Positions 41,730 to 50,500 of a stretch of DNA of 53,714 nt are shown here, piece after piece; position 1 is the stretch's first letter; the number at the start of each line of letters is the position of its first letter. The stretch lies in assembly GCA_023415715.1 (NCBI GenBank), contig JAEZJP010000035.1:1-53714 (forward strand), read 5' to 3'. The notes below the pieces were generated by a model. It made no database searches. It was not told the DNA's origin and worked only from the letters and a program-made list of their open reading frames with translations. The DNA comes from Bacillota bacterium. GTDB taxonomy: Bacteria > Bacillota > Clostridia > Christensenellales > Aristaeellaceae. A program made the position numbers and the translations under genes.

Positions 41730-42358
41730 GGGCCTCCGTTCAAGGCGCTGCTTACGGTTTTTCTTACCCTTGTTTGTTGTGAACCGGATAACTCCTCAAA
41801 GCGGTCTTGAATGGTGCTTTCAATTTGCACTATATTATTTTTATTGAAACAGACAGACATACGCGTTAGATGCTGCGGAATTTCCTTGGCTCTGCATTTT
41901 GTCAAGTGCGCAATGAGCAGGGGAAGTATGCGTTTCTCATATTCTTTATCTGCTTTACAAAGTGCGGCAAAAACGCTGATGCTGTTATCAACCGTGATAA
42001 CACTGCCTTTCTTATAGGCGGCATAAATATCTTCAAAATGTAAGTAGACCGGTGCGGGGTTCAACTCTGCAATGCGGCCAAGTGCCGTCATTGCACCCCA
42101 AACGAGACGATTATCTTTGGAATTCAGCAGTCCAATAAAGTTTTCAGCATAAGGTGCAATCAGTTCCGGCTTGCGTCCGCCTATTTCGTAAAGTATCTTG
42201 ATACAGTCACTGGCAACCGCTTTGTCCATGCGAAGGCCGGATACGATTTCCGCAATACTTTCCTTGTCCTGCGTGTTGACCAATTGCTCCGCCAACTCGA
42301 TATTGGGCTGCTCATCGTTTCTTCCCAGAGCACTTGCTATCTTGTTCAGTATGGGCAT
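41726..42358 (-). CDS. HEAT-repeat-like protein of unknown function
   Basis: A 210-residue cytoplasmic protein made of helix pairs: ASDCIKILYEIGGRKPELIA, RLVWGAMTALGRIAEL and SVFAALCKADKEYEKRILPL recur at about 35- to 40-residue spacing as in HEAT/armadillo scaffolds. No catalytic motif is visible. GGAGGA precedes the ATG at 42358. It stands alone between the gene-fragment region and the ABC-F gene, 146 bases after the latter, and its stop codon overlaps the last bases of the beta-helix remnant. Such proteins often bind partner proteins; no partner is suggested here. Confidence 0.75.
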   Translation of the reverse strand: MPILNKIASALGRNDEQPNIELAEQLVNTQDKESIAEIVSGLRMDKAVASDCIKILYEIGGRKPELIAPYAENFIGLLNSKDNRLVWGAMTALGRIAELNPAPVYLHFEDIYAAYKKGSVITVDNSISVFAALCKADKEYEKRILPLLIAHLTKCRAKEIPQHLTRMSVCFNKNNIVQIESTIQDRFEELSGSQQTRVRKTVSSALNGGP

Positions 42359-42504
42359 CCTTCCTCCTTCGCTTGATAGCCGGAGATATTATCCGCTTTC
42401 TAACGTTAATCTGATTATACTACGGAGGCTCTGTGGCTTGCAGACTGACCGTAGGCCGGCAGATTAGTCTTTTTGAAATTGTGCCTTATTTGCAAGCTCA
42501 CGAC

Positions 42505-44388
42505 CTAAACCTGCCCCCCCTCGATCGTCGCCGCGATGGTCTCCCACTGTTTATACATGATCTGAAGCTCGTTTTCGAGCGCTGACTTCTCGGCGAGCAC
42601 CTCGTTCAGCCGTATATAATCGCACGCGCATTCCTCTGCCCTCTTGTCAAAGCCCGCAAGCTTTTCCTCCGCCCGGGCGATGTCCCGCTCGAGCGCACCA
42701 AGTCGGCGCTCCGCCCGCTGGTCGCGCCCGGACGGCCTGTCGGCGGGCTTAGACTGTTTTTCTTTCTCGGGCAGCGGCGCGGTCTGCTCCATCGCCTTGA
42801 GCTTTCTGTACCGCTCGTAGCCACACGGCCAGTCGCGGAAATTTCCATCCTCGATCTCCCACACACGGTCGGCAAACCGCCGGATGAAGTACCTGTCATG
42901 GGAGACGAACAGAAGCGCACCCTCAAACTCCGCCACCGCTTCCTCGATCCACTCGCGCGAGTTAAGGTCGAGGTGGTTCGTTGGCTCGTCGAGGATGAGG
43001 AGGTTTGCCCGCGACATCATGATCAAGCACATCCTAAGCCGCGCTCGCTCGCCGCCTGAAAGCTGCGAGACTGTCTTGAACTGATCCTCGCCCCGGAACC
43101 GAAAGGCGCCAAGCCGATCACGCGCTTCCTGCGGCTCGCAATTTGCCTCATAGAGAAGCGTGTCGTAGAGCGTCCGCTCCGGATGCGAAAATTCGACTAC
43201 CTGCGGAAGGTATGCAAAGCGGACGGATGGTCCGAAGTGCGTCTCGCCCGAATCCTGTGATTCGAGCCCCATCAGGATCTTCAAAAACGTTGTCTTGCCG
43301 CAGCCGTTCGGCCCGAGCAGCGCGATCCGCTCGCCGTCCCCGCGCATCGTAGTATTCACGCCGGAAAACAAAGCCTTCCCGCCGAACGACTTGGAAAGGT
43401 TCTCCGTCCAAAGCACCCTGTCTGCCCGGAATTGGTCGGAATTGAACCCCATATCCATGCGCGTCTGCCTTGTCGGCCGGTCGGTCTCCTGCACGCGCTC
43501 GATGCGCTTCTCCATCGCCCGCGCCTTCTTGTGTAGAGCGGGATTGTCGTAAACCGAACCCCACGCCTTGAGCCGTTGCACCTGAAACTCAAGCTGCTTG
43601 ACCTTTGCCTGTTCCCGCTGATAGCGCATGAGCTGCTGTTGATAGCGAAGCTCCTTCTCCCCTAAGTAGAAGGTGTAGTTGCCGCCGTAAAAGTCCACCT
43701 TTCCATTTTCGAGCTCCACAATCCGGGTGACAACCACGTCCAGAAAGTAGCGGTCATGCGAGACGACAAGCACGGTGCCCTTGTAATGGATGAGGTAGTC
43801 CTCCAGCCATTCCATGGAGCGCGTGTCCAGATGGTTCGTTGGCTCATCGAGGATGAGGACATCCGTCTTCTCGAGGATCAGCCGCGCGAGGCTCACCCGC
43901 GTGCGTTCCCCGCCAGAGAGATCGGCGAAGTTGCGCAGGCGCATTCCGGCATCGATCCCGAGCCCGTTCGCGACCTTGTTCAGCTCCGTCTCCCACTCGT
44001 AGCCATTAAGGGATACGTACTCGTCCATAAGCATGGAATACCGCCCCGTGTCGCCCGCATCCATGCCCGCGTGAATTTTTTCGATCTCCGCGCTGATCTT
44101 AAACGTGCGGGAAAACGCCGCGCGCAGCACATCCTCGCATGTCGTGTCCGGCGCGTAGTTATTGAGCTGCGCCACATAGCCCAGCCTCAGCCCCTTTACG
44201 ACAAACGCACTGCCCGCGTCGGGCGCAATTTCTCCCGTGATGATTTTGAGCAGTGTCGTCTTTCCCGCACCGTTCCCGCCAAGCAGTCCCACGCGCTCGC
44301 CCCGGTCGACCTGAAAGCTCACACCGTCCAGCACGACGCGGTCCTGCGCAAATGATTTCCTGACGGATGAGATGTTGATGTCGGCCAT
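42505..44388 (-). CDS. ABC-F family ATPase (YdiF/EttA-like, ribosome-associated)
   Basis: A 627-residue cytoplasmic protein with two ATPase domains and no membrane segment. Domain 1: Walker A GGNGAGKTT, signature LSGGERTRVSLARL, Walker B VLILDEPTNHLD. Domain 2: GPNGCGKTT, LSGGERARLRMCLI, LLILDEPTNHLD. Between them is the charged linker of ABC-F proteins, and the C-terminus is a predicted coiled coil rich in Glu, Lys and Arg (about residues 540-625). The ATG at 44388 has AGGTGG upstream. The family acts at the ribosomal E site as translation factors or antibiotic-protection proteins; which applies is unknown. No regulatory leader peptide is evident in the roughly 100 bases upstream. Confidence 0.93.
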   Translation of the reverse strand: MADINISSVRKSFAQDRVVLDGVSFQVDRGERVGLLGGNGAGKTTLLKIITGEIAPDAGSAFVVKGLRLGYVAQLNNYAPDTTCEDVLRAAFSRTFKISAEIEKIHAGMDAGDTGRYSMLMDEYVSLNGYEWETELNKVANGLGIDAGMRLRNFADLSGGERTRVSLARLILEKTDVLILDEPTNHLDTRSMEWLEDYLIHYKGTVLVVSHDRYFLDVVVTRIVELENGKVDFYGGNYTFYLGEKELRYQQQLMRYQREQAKVKQLEFQVQRLKAWGSVYDNPALHKKARAMEKRIERVQETDRPTRQTRMDMGFNSDQFRADRVLWTENLSKSFGGKALFSGVNTTMRGDGERIALLGPNGCGKTTFLKILMGLESQDSGETHFGPSVRFAYLPQVVEFSHPERTLYDTLLYEANCEPQEARDRLGAFRFRGEDQFKTVSQLSGGERARLRMCLIMMSRANLLILDEPTNHLDLNSREWIEEAVAEFEGALLFVSHDRYFIRRFADRVWEIEDGNFRDWPCGYERYRKLKAMEQTAPLPEKEKQSKPADRPSGRDQRAERRLGALERDIARAEEKLAGFDKRAEECACDYIRLNEVLAEKSALENELQIMYKQWETIAATIEGGQV

Positions 44389-44489
44389 ATCGTCCACCTA
44401 AATGAATTGATAATCATATTATGAAGCACAACACTATTTGCGTCAATAAACTAAACCAATTTGCCACGAAACATAACCTTGGGGACAGT

Positions 44490-45239
44490 TCACTTGGTTT
44501 GATACACAATTGATCCCAAGTATAAAAACCTAACGGCTGCCAACCAGGAAAAAACTGCCCATGGAACAAGGGATGCCAGTGCGAAGTAAAGGCCAAGGGT
44601 CCCGGCCGTAGAGGGGATCAGCATCAGCATACCGGATACCAAGCCGATTGCGGCCATCCGTTTCCCGTAGATGGCGCTGCCGTACATCATTCGGGCAAAG
44701 ATGATCAGGCATAAAGCGCTCAGTATATAGTAAATATCAAAAGCTGTGCCTTTCCACTGCATGATCAGTACCTGGCCGGCTGCAAGGTACGCGGCTTTTT
44801 CCGGATCTGTGGCGCTTGTGCTGAATTGCCTGCTGAGGGACAGCATATCAAATGCAGGATTGGATGCATAATAGGCCGCGGTAGCCAGCATGCCACATAC
44901 AAGGGCGATCAGCGTCAGGGATTCGTTCTTGTCTTTGAGCGACAAATAAAAGGCAAGATACATGAGGGCTACAATGGTATTGTTGATGATATAGAGAAAG
45001 TCAAGATGCATAAGACCCAAAATCCAGCTGCTTTGAAACAATTGGAACCACGCAAGCACTGTCTTTGGCGTTGGCCATAGGATAAACACCGCAATCTGAA
45101 CAGCGATCAAAGCCAGCATTATGATGGCTGCTATGCCCGCTATTTTGTAAAGCAGCCGCCACTTTTCAAGCCCGGTTTCGGCTTGAAAGCTGATCCTGTC
45201 CTGCATGGAGAGGGCTTGATAGTATTTTTGAATGCTCAT
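44490..45239 (-). CDS. DUF4386-like integral membrane protein
   Basis: A 249-residue protein with about six hydrophobic segments (for example IAGIAAIIMLALIAVQIAVF, ILGLMHLDFLYIINNTIVAL, LIALVCGMLATAAYYA, MAAIGLVSGMLMLIPSTAG). The arrangement fits DUF4386-type membrane proteins. No function is known. GGAG precedes the ATG at 45239. Last gene of the TetR-flavodoxin-FMN-binding operon, 12 bases after the FMN-binding gene. Confidence 0.75.
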   Translation of the reverse strand: MSIQKYYQALSMQDRISFQAETGLEKWRLLYKIAGIAAIIMLALIAVQIAVFILWPTPKTVLAWFQLFQSSWILGLMHLDFLYIINNTIVALMYLAFYLSLKDKNESLTLIALVCGMLATAAYYASNPAFDMLSLSRQFSTSATDPEKAAYLAAGQVLIMQWKGTAFDIYYILSALCLIIFARMMYGSAIYGKRMAAIGLVSGMLMLIPSTAGTLGLYFALASLVPWAVFSWLAAVRFLYLGSIVYQTK

Positions 45240-45251
45240 ATCTGTTCGCTC

Positions 45252-45656
45252 CTATGGCCTGCTGCCGAGCAGTGCATTTTCGATCGCCTTCAAAATGACC
45301 TTGCTGCTGTATGTGGCGCCGGATACGGAATCCACCTGCAAGGATTGGGCCTTAAGCACCTTGCCGGGAATCGCCTCAGCCGAAGAACCCTGCCCGTTTT
45401 TATGTTCAATCAGTTCGATTGCTGCAATCCTGTGATCCTTTACCGTAACGCTTACCTTTGCGGAAACGGGAAAGACGGAATAGCTGCCGGAATAGACTCC
45501 ATCCTCCAATGCGTTAAGATCGATTTGCGCGGGCACCATGTCTGTAAGCTTCGCAAGGTTCGATTCGATATTCGTCAAAAACCCCCGTAAGCCAAGCGCA
45601 ACGGCAACAAGCACCGCCAGTACGATGGCTAAAATCACGACAAGCTTTCTTTTCAT
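45252..45656 (-). CDS. Membrane-anchored FMN-binding domain protein
   Basis: A 134-residue protein: an N-terminal membrane anchor (residues 4-25) and an FMN_bind domain as in RnfG/NqrC and other flavinylated electron carriers. The flavinylation motif is DSVSGATYSS (109-118) with Thr115 as the likely site of covalent FMN attachment by an ApbE transferase, which is not encoded here. The domain would sit outside the membrane and pass electrons. Neighbours are a flavodoxin and a DUF4386-like membrane protein, which suggests a small redox module. Confidence 0.88.
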   Translation of the reverse strand: MKRKLVVILAIVLAVLVAVALGLRGFLTNIESNLAKLTDMVPAQIDLNALEDGVYSGSYSVFPVSAKVSVTVKDHRIAAIELIEHKNGQGSSAEAIPGKVLKAQSLQVDSVSGATYSSKVILKAIENALLGSRP

Positions 45657-45668
45657 ACTAAAAACCCC

Positions 45669-46139
45669 TTATACATGGATGCTCAGTTCCCTGGCCACTG
45701 CTTCAATCTGCTCATTACGCGTTGCCGCCCTTGACCAATGGACGATGCCTGTTCCGTAAACGGATGAGCCCTTGGCCTTTACGAGCTCGCACAACTGATT
45801 AAGCGCCCACCTTCCGCCCATCCAGGCATAGGGGAAGAAGTGGGTGATAAAGCAGCCGGCCTTTTTGCCGCGAAGAGGTCCGATACTGTTTAAATATGCC
45901 TGCATGACCGGCGAGAGCGAAAAGCCGCGCACGGGAGCACCAAAGAGCAAAATATCGTATGCACCGGCATCTGGCTTTTCAGTGAGCCTGATTTTTTGTA
46001 CGTCGGTTTCGTCGTCATTTGCCGCGAATACCCTTTGGATGGAGACGGAATGCCCGGCGGCTGAAAGCTTTTCCTCGATCTTTTGTGCCACGCAAAGCGT
46101 GTTGCCCGTGTGCGAGTGAATGATGATGCCGATATTCAT
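45669..46139 (-). CDS. Flavodoxin-family protein
   Basis: A 156-residue cytoplasmic flavoprotein. The N-terminal phosphate-binding loop is HSHTGNT (residues 8-14), in place of the usual S/T-x-T-GNT, and the 50s and 90s loops contain FGAPVRGFSLS and THFFPYAWMGG, which would contact the flavin ring. The gene lies 19 bases after the TetR gene and 12 before the FMN-binding gene. It probably transfers electrons to or from a membrane partner, or acts as a flavodoxin-like reductase. Confidence 0.87.
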   Translation of the reverse strand: MNIGIIIHSHTGNTLCVAQKIEEKLSAAGHSVSIQRVFAANDDETDVQKIRLTEKPDAGAYDILLFGAPVRGFSLSPVMQAYLNSIGPLRGKKAGCFITHFFPYAWMGGRWALNQLCELVKAKGSSVYGTGIVHWSRAATRNEQIEAVARELSIHV

Positions 46140-46158
46140 GGTTGTACCTCCTTGTTGT

Positions 46159-46746
46159 TTACAGCATAAAGTCGATCATTAGTTCCAGATCCCGGTATAG
46201 GTTCTCCGCATCGCTTAAGTCACCGTTGTTGGAGAAGCTTAGCATCAGCATGCCGTGTATTGCATAAATCAGCGTTTTTGCGGCTGCTTCGATATCTTTC
46301 TCCTGAAGCCTTCCACTACGTACAAAACCTTGAAACGCTTCGTTCCACATCGAGCCATAGTCCGGTTCCGCAGGTTCATCCTCCGGTTTTCCTTCAGGCT
46401 TTTGCAATGGATACTGATAGAAGAACTTGAAGACGTTTGGATGATCCAAATAATACTGAATGTATGCTTTGAACCCCCCTTTCACTTCCTCCATATCCTT
46501 CATCGGATAGCTTGTTTTTTGACGCATGATTTCCACAAGGTCCAGGATCATGAATCCCTTTGTCTCCCACAGCAGTTCACTCAGGTCATGAAAATAATTG
46601 TACAGGGTCGGATAGGAATAACCGGCGGACTCGGCTATATTCCGTACCGAAACGCTTTCAACTCCCTGGCTTTCGATCATATCCTTAGCCGCCTCAATAA
46701 AGTACATCTTTGTTCTGATCCGTTTGCGTTTCTGCTTTTCGCTCAT
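46159..46746 (-). CDS. TetR/AcrR-family transcriptional regulator
   Basis: A 195-residue repressor. The ATG at 46746 has AAAGGAG at ideal spacing; the longer frame would overlap the putative operator. The N-terminal helix-turn-helix reads VSVRNIAESAGYSYPTLYNY (residues about 33-52), followed by an all-helical ligand domain. It is the first gene of the operon TetR-flavodoxin-FMN-binding-DUF4386 and probably represses it. The inducer is unknown. Confidence 0.92.
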   Translation of the reverse strand: MSEKQKRKRIRTKMYFIEAAKDMIESQGVESVSVRNIAESAGYSYPTLYNYFHDLSELLWETKGFMILDLVEIMRQKTSYPMKDMEEVKGGFKAYIQYYLDHPNVFKFFYQYPLQKPEGKPEDEPAEPDYGSMWNEAFQGFVRSGRLQEKDIEAAAKTLIYAIHGMLMLSFSNNGDLSDAENLYRDLELMIDFML

Positions 46747-46792
46747 TGGTTGCTCCTTTGCGCCTGGCGCTTTGCCGGCAGTTCCCGTAAGG

Positions 46793-46831
46793 GTGTTCAA
46801 ATCAAATAACATCGTTTAATTTTGTGAACAC
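46793..46831. promoter_or_regulatory. Candidate TetR operator (inverted repeat)
   Basis: GTGTTCA (46793-46799) and TGAACAC (46825-46831), a perfect 7-bp inverted repeat separated by 25 bases, directly downstream of the -10 box of the TetR operon. The spacing is wide for one dimer, so two sites are possible. Confidence 0.45.
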
Positions 46832-46835
46832 TGTT

Positions 46836-46864
46836 AGTATAATGCGGCAGTAAGGAAATGTCAA
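46836..46864 (-). promoter_or_regulatory. Near-consensus sigma-A promoter of the TetR-flavodoxin operon
   Basis: Minus strand: TTGACA (46864-46859), a 17-base spacer, TATACT (46841-46836). This is the best promoter match found in the window. Confidence 0.8.
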
Positions 46865-47137
46865 TAGGGAAAAGCATACGGCAGATAAAAACTTCAAAAC
46901 AAAGCCCGTTGTTGATGCGATCACACATGAGCCGCCGTTTACAATGTACTTTTCTTGATATTTGGAATAGAGCTCTTTATGAGCTTTCTAGCTGAATTGG
47001 CGGTGCTGTCTGATTCGTAAATCAGCAAATGGCCCGGTTTTATGATTTCTGAAGACGTGAAATACAATAAAGAATATCGAATTGAAGAGTATGTGCTTTC
47101 TATATCAGCTAAGCGAAGGCGAACAACTATGGTACCG
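46865..47137. other. Intergenic region with no recognised gene
   Basis: A+T-rich sequence between the TetR promoter and the transposase remnant. Short open frames exist on both strands but show no family resemblance, no ribosome binding site and no hairpin of note. Confidence 0.5.
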
Positions 47138-47475
47138 AAGGCAATAAATATCATCATCGAGGGCGATTATCAATATATCTGTTACCAGAGAAAGATGGGG
47201 ATGATCAAAAATCGTATAGGTGACCAGGTCTTGGTTGCACAAATCAAGAAATGGGTGACAAATTCATTTTCTGACCGAACAAGATGAACTCTATCCCATC
47301 AGTCACCCATTTCTGATTTGGTTTCTCCTCTTCAAAGTCACATTCCAACAGGTAAACCGCGACCTGGCCAATTTAGCCTTTGTAGGACTTGCAATATCCT
47401 AACTACCGATGTTTGACGTAGCAGTAATACGCTGCTTTCGGCAAGCCTATCTTCAAAGAGCAGCGAGAGCGCATG
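47138..47475 (-). pseudogene. IS3-family (IS150-type) transposase OrfB remnant
   Basis: Minus-strand translation gives SLKIGLPKAAYYCYVKHR near 47459-47406, an OrfB N-terminus, then after a stop the core GQVAVYLLECDFEEEKPNQ and KWVTDGIEF (47350-47290), which matches the PNQKWVTDITEF block holding the first Asp of the DDE triad. An extra base near 47249 shifts the frame; one frame over it continues FLDLCNQDLVTYTIFDHP, then LSLVTDILIIAL. The helix-turn-helix middle and the C-terminal half with the remaining DDE residues are missing. A dead element with an internal deletion, two stops and a frameshift. No terminal repeats were found. Confidence 0.75.
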
Positions 47476-47557
47476 TTCACGCGTCATGCCGCAGATTACT
47501 TGCGCCTTTAGCTATGGCGTTTCTCTTCCAAAACCAAGGCAAGCCGGAAATTTGATC

Positions 47558-50500
47558 TTAATCGTCTTGCGCCGCGCCGGCGTTATAGATCGTTACTGCT
47601 GTCTGGTTGTTATAGTCAGAGGATTCGGCCTTCCCGGGAACGACTTCGATATACAGAACGCAGGAGCTTTCCTTAACCATCAGATCCTTGCTGACACTAA
47701 GGCGCCATTCCTTTTGCCCGCCGCTGGCGATGGCCAGATCTTCCGTATACAGAAGTTTTCCATCGGGGCTGTCAAGGTGAATGTTCATAACGGCAGGGCC
47801 GGAGCCGGTTCCTTTATTCTTCACCAGCACCTCCAGGAAGCTTTGACTGCCGGAAATATTCTGCCTGGCGGTAACGTCGTAATCGGTGAAATCCAGGGAC
47901 GTTTGGAATGTGTCGTTCGTTTGGTCCATGTCCTGATCCGCGCTGACCATAACCTGCAGGGGAATGGTCACATCCGCAGGGAGCGGATAGCTGAAGATGA
48001 TCTGGGCGGACTGGCCCGGCAGGAGAGGCGTTTCAAACCCCGACGCCACGGCCCGGCCGCCTGCGAGGATATCTGCCTTGCCCACTGCTTCGATTCCACA
48101 GTTCCTGATGTCGGCGTGCAGCGTGACATGACCGGGGTCCGAATCAAAATCATATTCCCGGTATACGTCGTCCAAAGCAAGATTCGTCCCGAATCCAATA
48201 TTGGTAAAGCACAGGTCGCTCCTTAAGGACAGGACATGGCTCACAAACTTCGCGTCCGTACGCCGGAATATCAGCATGAGTTTCCCGCCGCTCGAGAAGG
48301 CGGCGTAGGCGTCCATATAGCCCCCCGCCTTCGTCACGCGGATGGGGTTCCCCCCGTTCATGGCATAGTAGGCGTACAGGTCACTGCCGCCGTATTCCCC
48401 ATCGCTGTTGGGCATGGCGAACAGGATGACGTCCTGACCGTTGTGGCTTACAATGCTGAACTTAGGCGGGATACTCTCCTCTGTGGGTATGAGGATTTGT
48501 GCCTCCCCGGCGTCAGATATCCCATGCAAAGCGCTGCCGGAATACCAAAGAAAGGAGCCTTTGCCGTTCACTTGAGCGTAGGTCATGCTGCCGTTTATGC
48601 CTGTGGAAAGCTTGCGGACCACGCCATCCATGCCCAGCAATGCAACTGTCCGGTCGTCCGCCGTGGCAAGATCGCAGTCTCCGTCCAGGATGGCGGCTGC
48701 GTACCCCACGCCATCCATCACGCCCGCGGCCAGGGACGTTATGGTGTTTATGGGTGTCAGAAGCGTCTTTTTCGCCCAGGTCCCGGCAGCCGAATCGTAC
48801 ACAGCCGCCTGTATAGCATTGTTCGCGGTGGCGCCAAAGGGGTCATTATCTGCGTTGGTGGCCCATACGGCTGTCAGCGCGCCATTCAGGGACATGAGCT
48901 TTGGCGTCATATCATAGAGGCTATCGCGGGTCAGCTCCCCGATGCGGCTGAATTTCCCCGATACGGCGTCATACTTGGCCACGATGATCTCCATGGCCCC
49001 CACGATTTGCGAAAACTTCTGAATCCGCGCCGCGTCGCTATCCGTTTCCCCGGGGATATCCCCGGCCAGGAAGGCGCGGTTGGCCTCGGCATAGGCGGCG
49101 TAGATGTCCTTCCCATCCGAAAAGAGGGTAAAATCAGCGTCGTTCAGGTCGTTTTCATCCACCTGGGCAGGGGTGCTCCAGCCATTGGCACCATCCCACA
49201 AGGAATACACAAGGTGTTGGAAGTTTGCGCTGTCGGTAAGGTCTCCGTCATCATCCAGATAGGACATCATGGTGACGCTGCCCGCGGAGACGATTTGCGG
49301 CTCGATGCCGTCGTAAACAGAGGACTGCAAAACGGTGTATCCCGTATCCGCATCCAAAGAGCCTCCGGAGCTGCTGACTTCATATCCGGCCAAAGACTTC
49401 GGCGGCGCTTTACTCGGGGCTGTCTGGGATTCCGCTGCGGCTGCCGTACCCTGCCAGGCGGACCGCTTTGCAAGGTATTCCCGGGAGCTACTTCCGTAGG
49501 CGGATGGATTATACAGGGATAAAAGTGGATCTTCCCCGGCGGAGGCTGATGTTTCTCCGGGATCTAGAGAGGCGAAATCCCATCTGTATATTGGGTCGTC
49601 ATTGTCTGGGAAAAATTTGTACTTGCCGTCGTAATCGATAATGCCGATTTTAAATTTTGCGTAAACCCCAAGCTCGCCGGCTACCTCCGCCCATTTCACC
49701 TTGACGGCGGGATAAATGCTGCCCCCAACGGTGAGGCCGAGCTTGCCATAAACGCCCGCGGAAATGTTGTGTGTGCCAATGCCCACCTGCGATGTTACGG
49801 TGCTTTCGAGTGTAAGATCCACCGACGGGACCGTCCATTTCGCTTTCGCCCAATCATATGTGATGTTGGTGATCTCCAATTCACCGCCGGCCGTCACAGT
49901 GAGCGAAATATCCAGCGGAACTACTCCCAAGAAAAAAATATTTATGCCTCTGCTGAGCTTGCAGTAGGCAACCAATACGATCCTGTTGGTGATACTGTAA
50001 ATGCCGCTTTCGTTGAACTTCAGGACGATATAGCCGCAGTAGCCAAAGTTGAACGATTCCTTGTTGACATAGTGTTTCTGCTTGTAATGCCAATCGTTTA
50101 GGCCGGAATTCAACTTCTTGGTATCCCATTCAGCATCAAGTCCAAGGCCGATCTTGACTTCAGTGTTGTCCACGCCATAGTCAATGTTTGGGGCCAGGGA
50201 ACTGCCCCCGGACTTGCTGGAGGACTCGCTGAACGGGAAGCTAATGCCATCGAGCAGGTCGATGGTCCTGGGAAGTTTCAAGGTAAACCCAGACAGGAAG
50301 GGCAGGGAGAAGTTGACGATCCCCTGCGATGCGACCTTGATTTTCAACGTCTTCCGGAATATGCCGCCGTCTTTTGTGTACATGACGGCGACGACAGGCA
50401 CTCCCTTGATGAACTTGGAGTTGGAGATCCTGAATTCGCCTGTCGTGCTGTAGGCCAGTACGGTATTATTTTGAGTGATCTCATACCTCAAAATGGTTGT

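Noticed and set aside
46939..47157. 72-codon open frame on the minus strand
   Set aside because: No family resemblance; overlaps the decayed transposase and lacks a ribosome binding site.
48236..49522. 428-codon open frame on the plus strand
   Set aside because: Antisense to the giant secreted protein; sequence has no family resemblance and no ribosome binding site. A by-product of codon usage.
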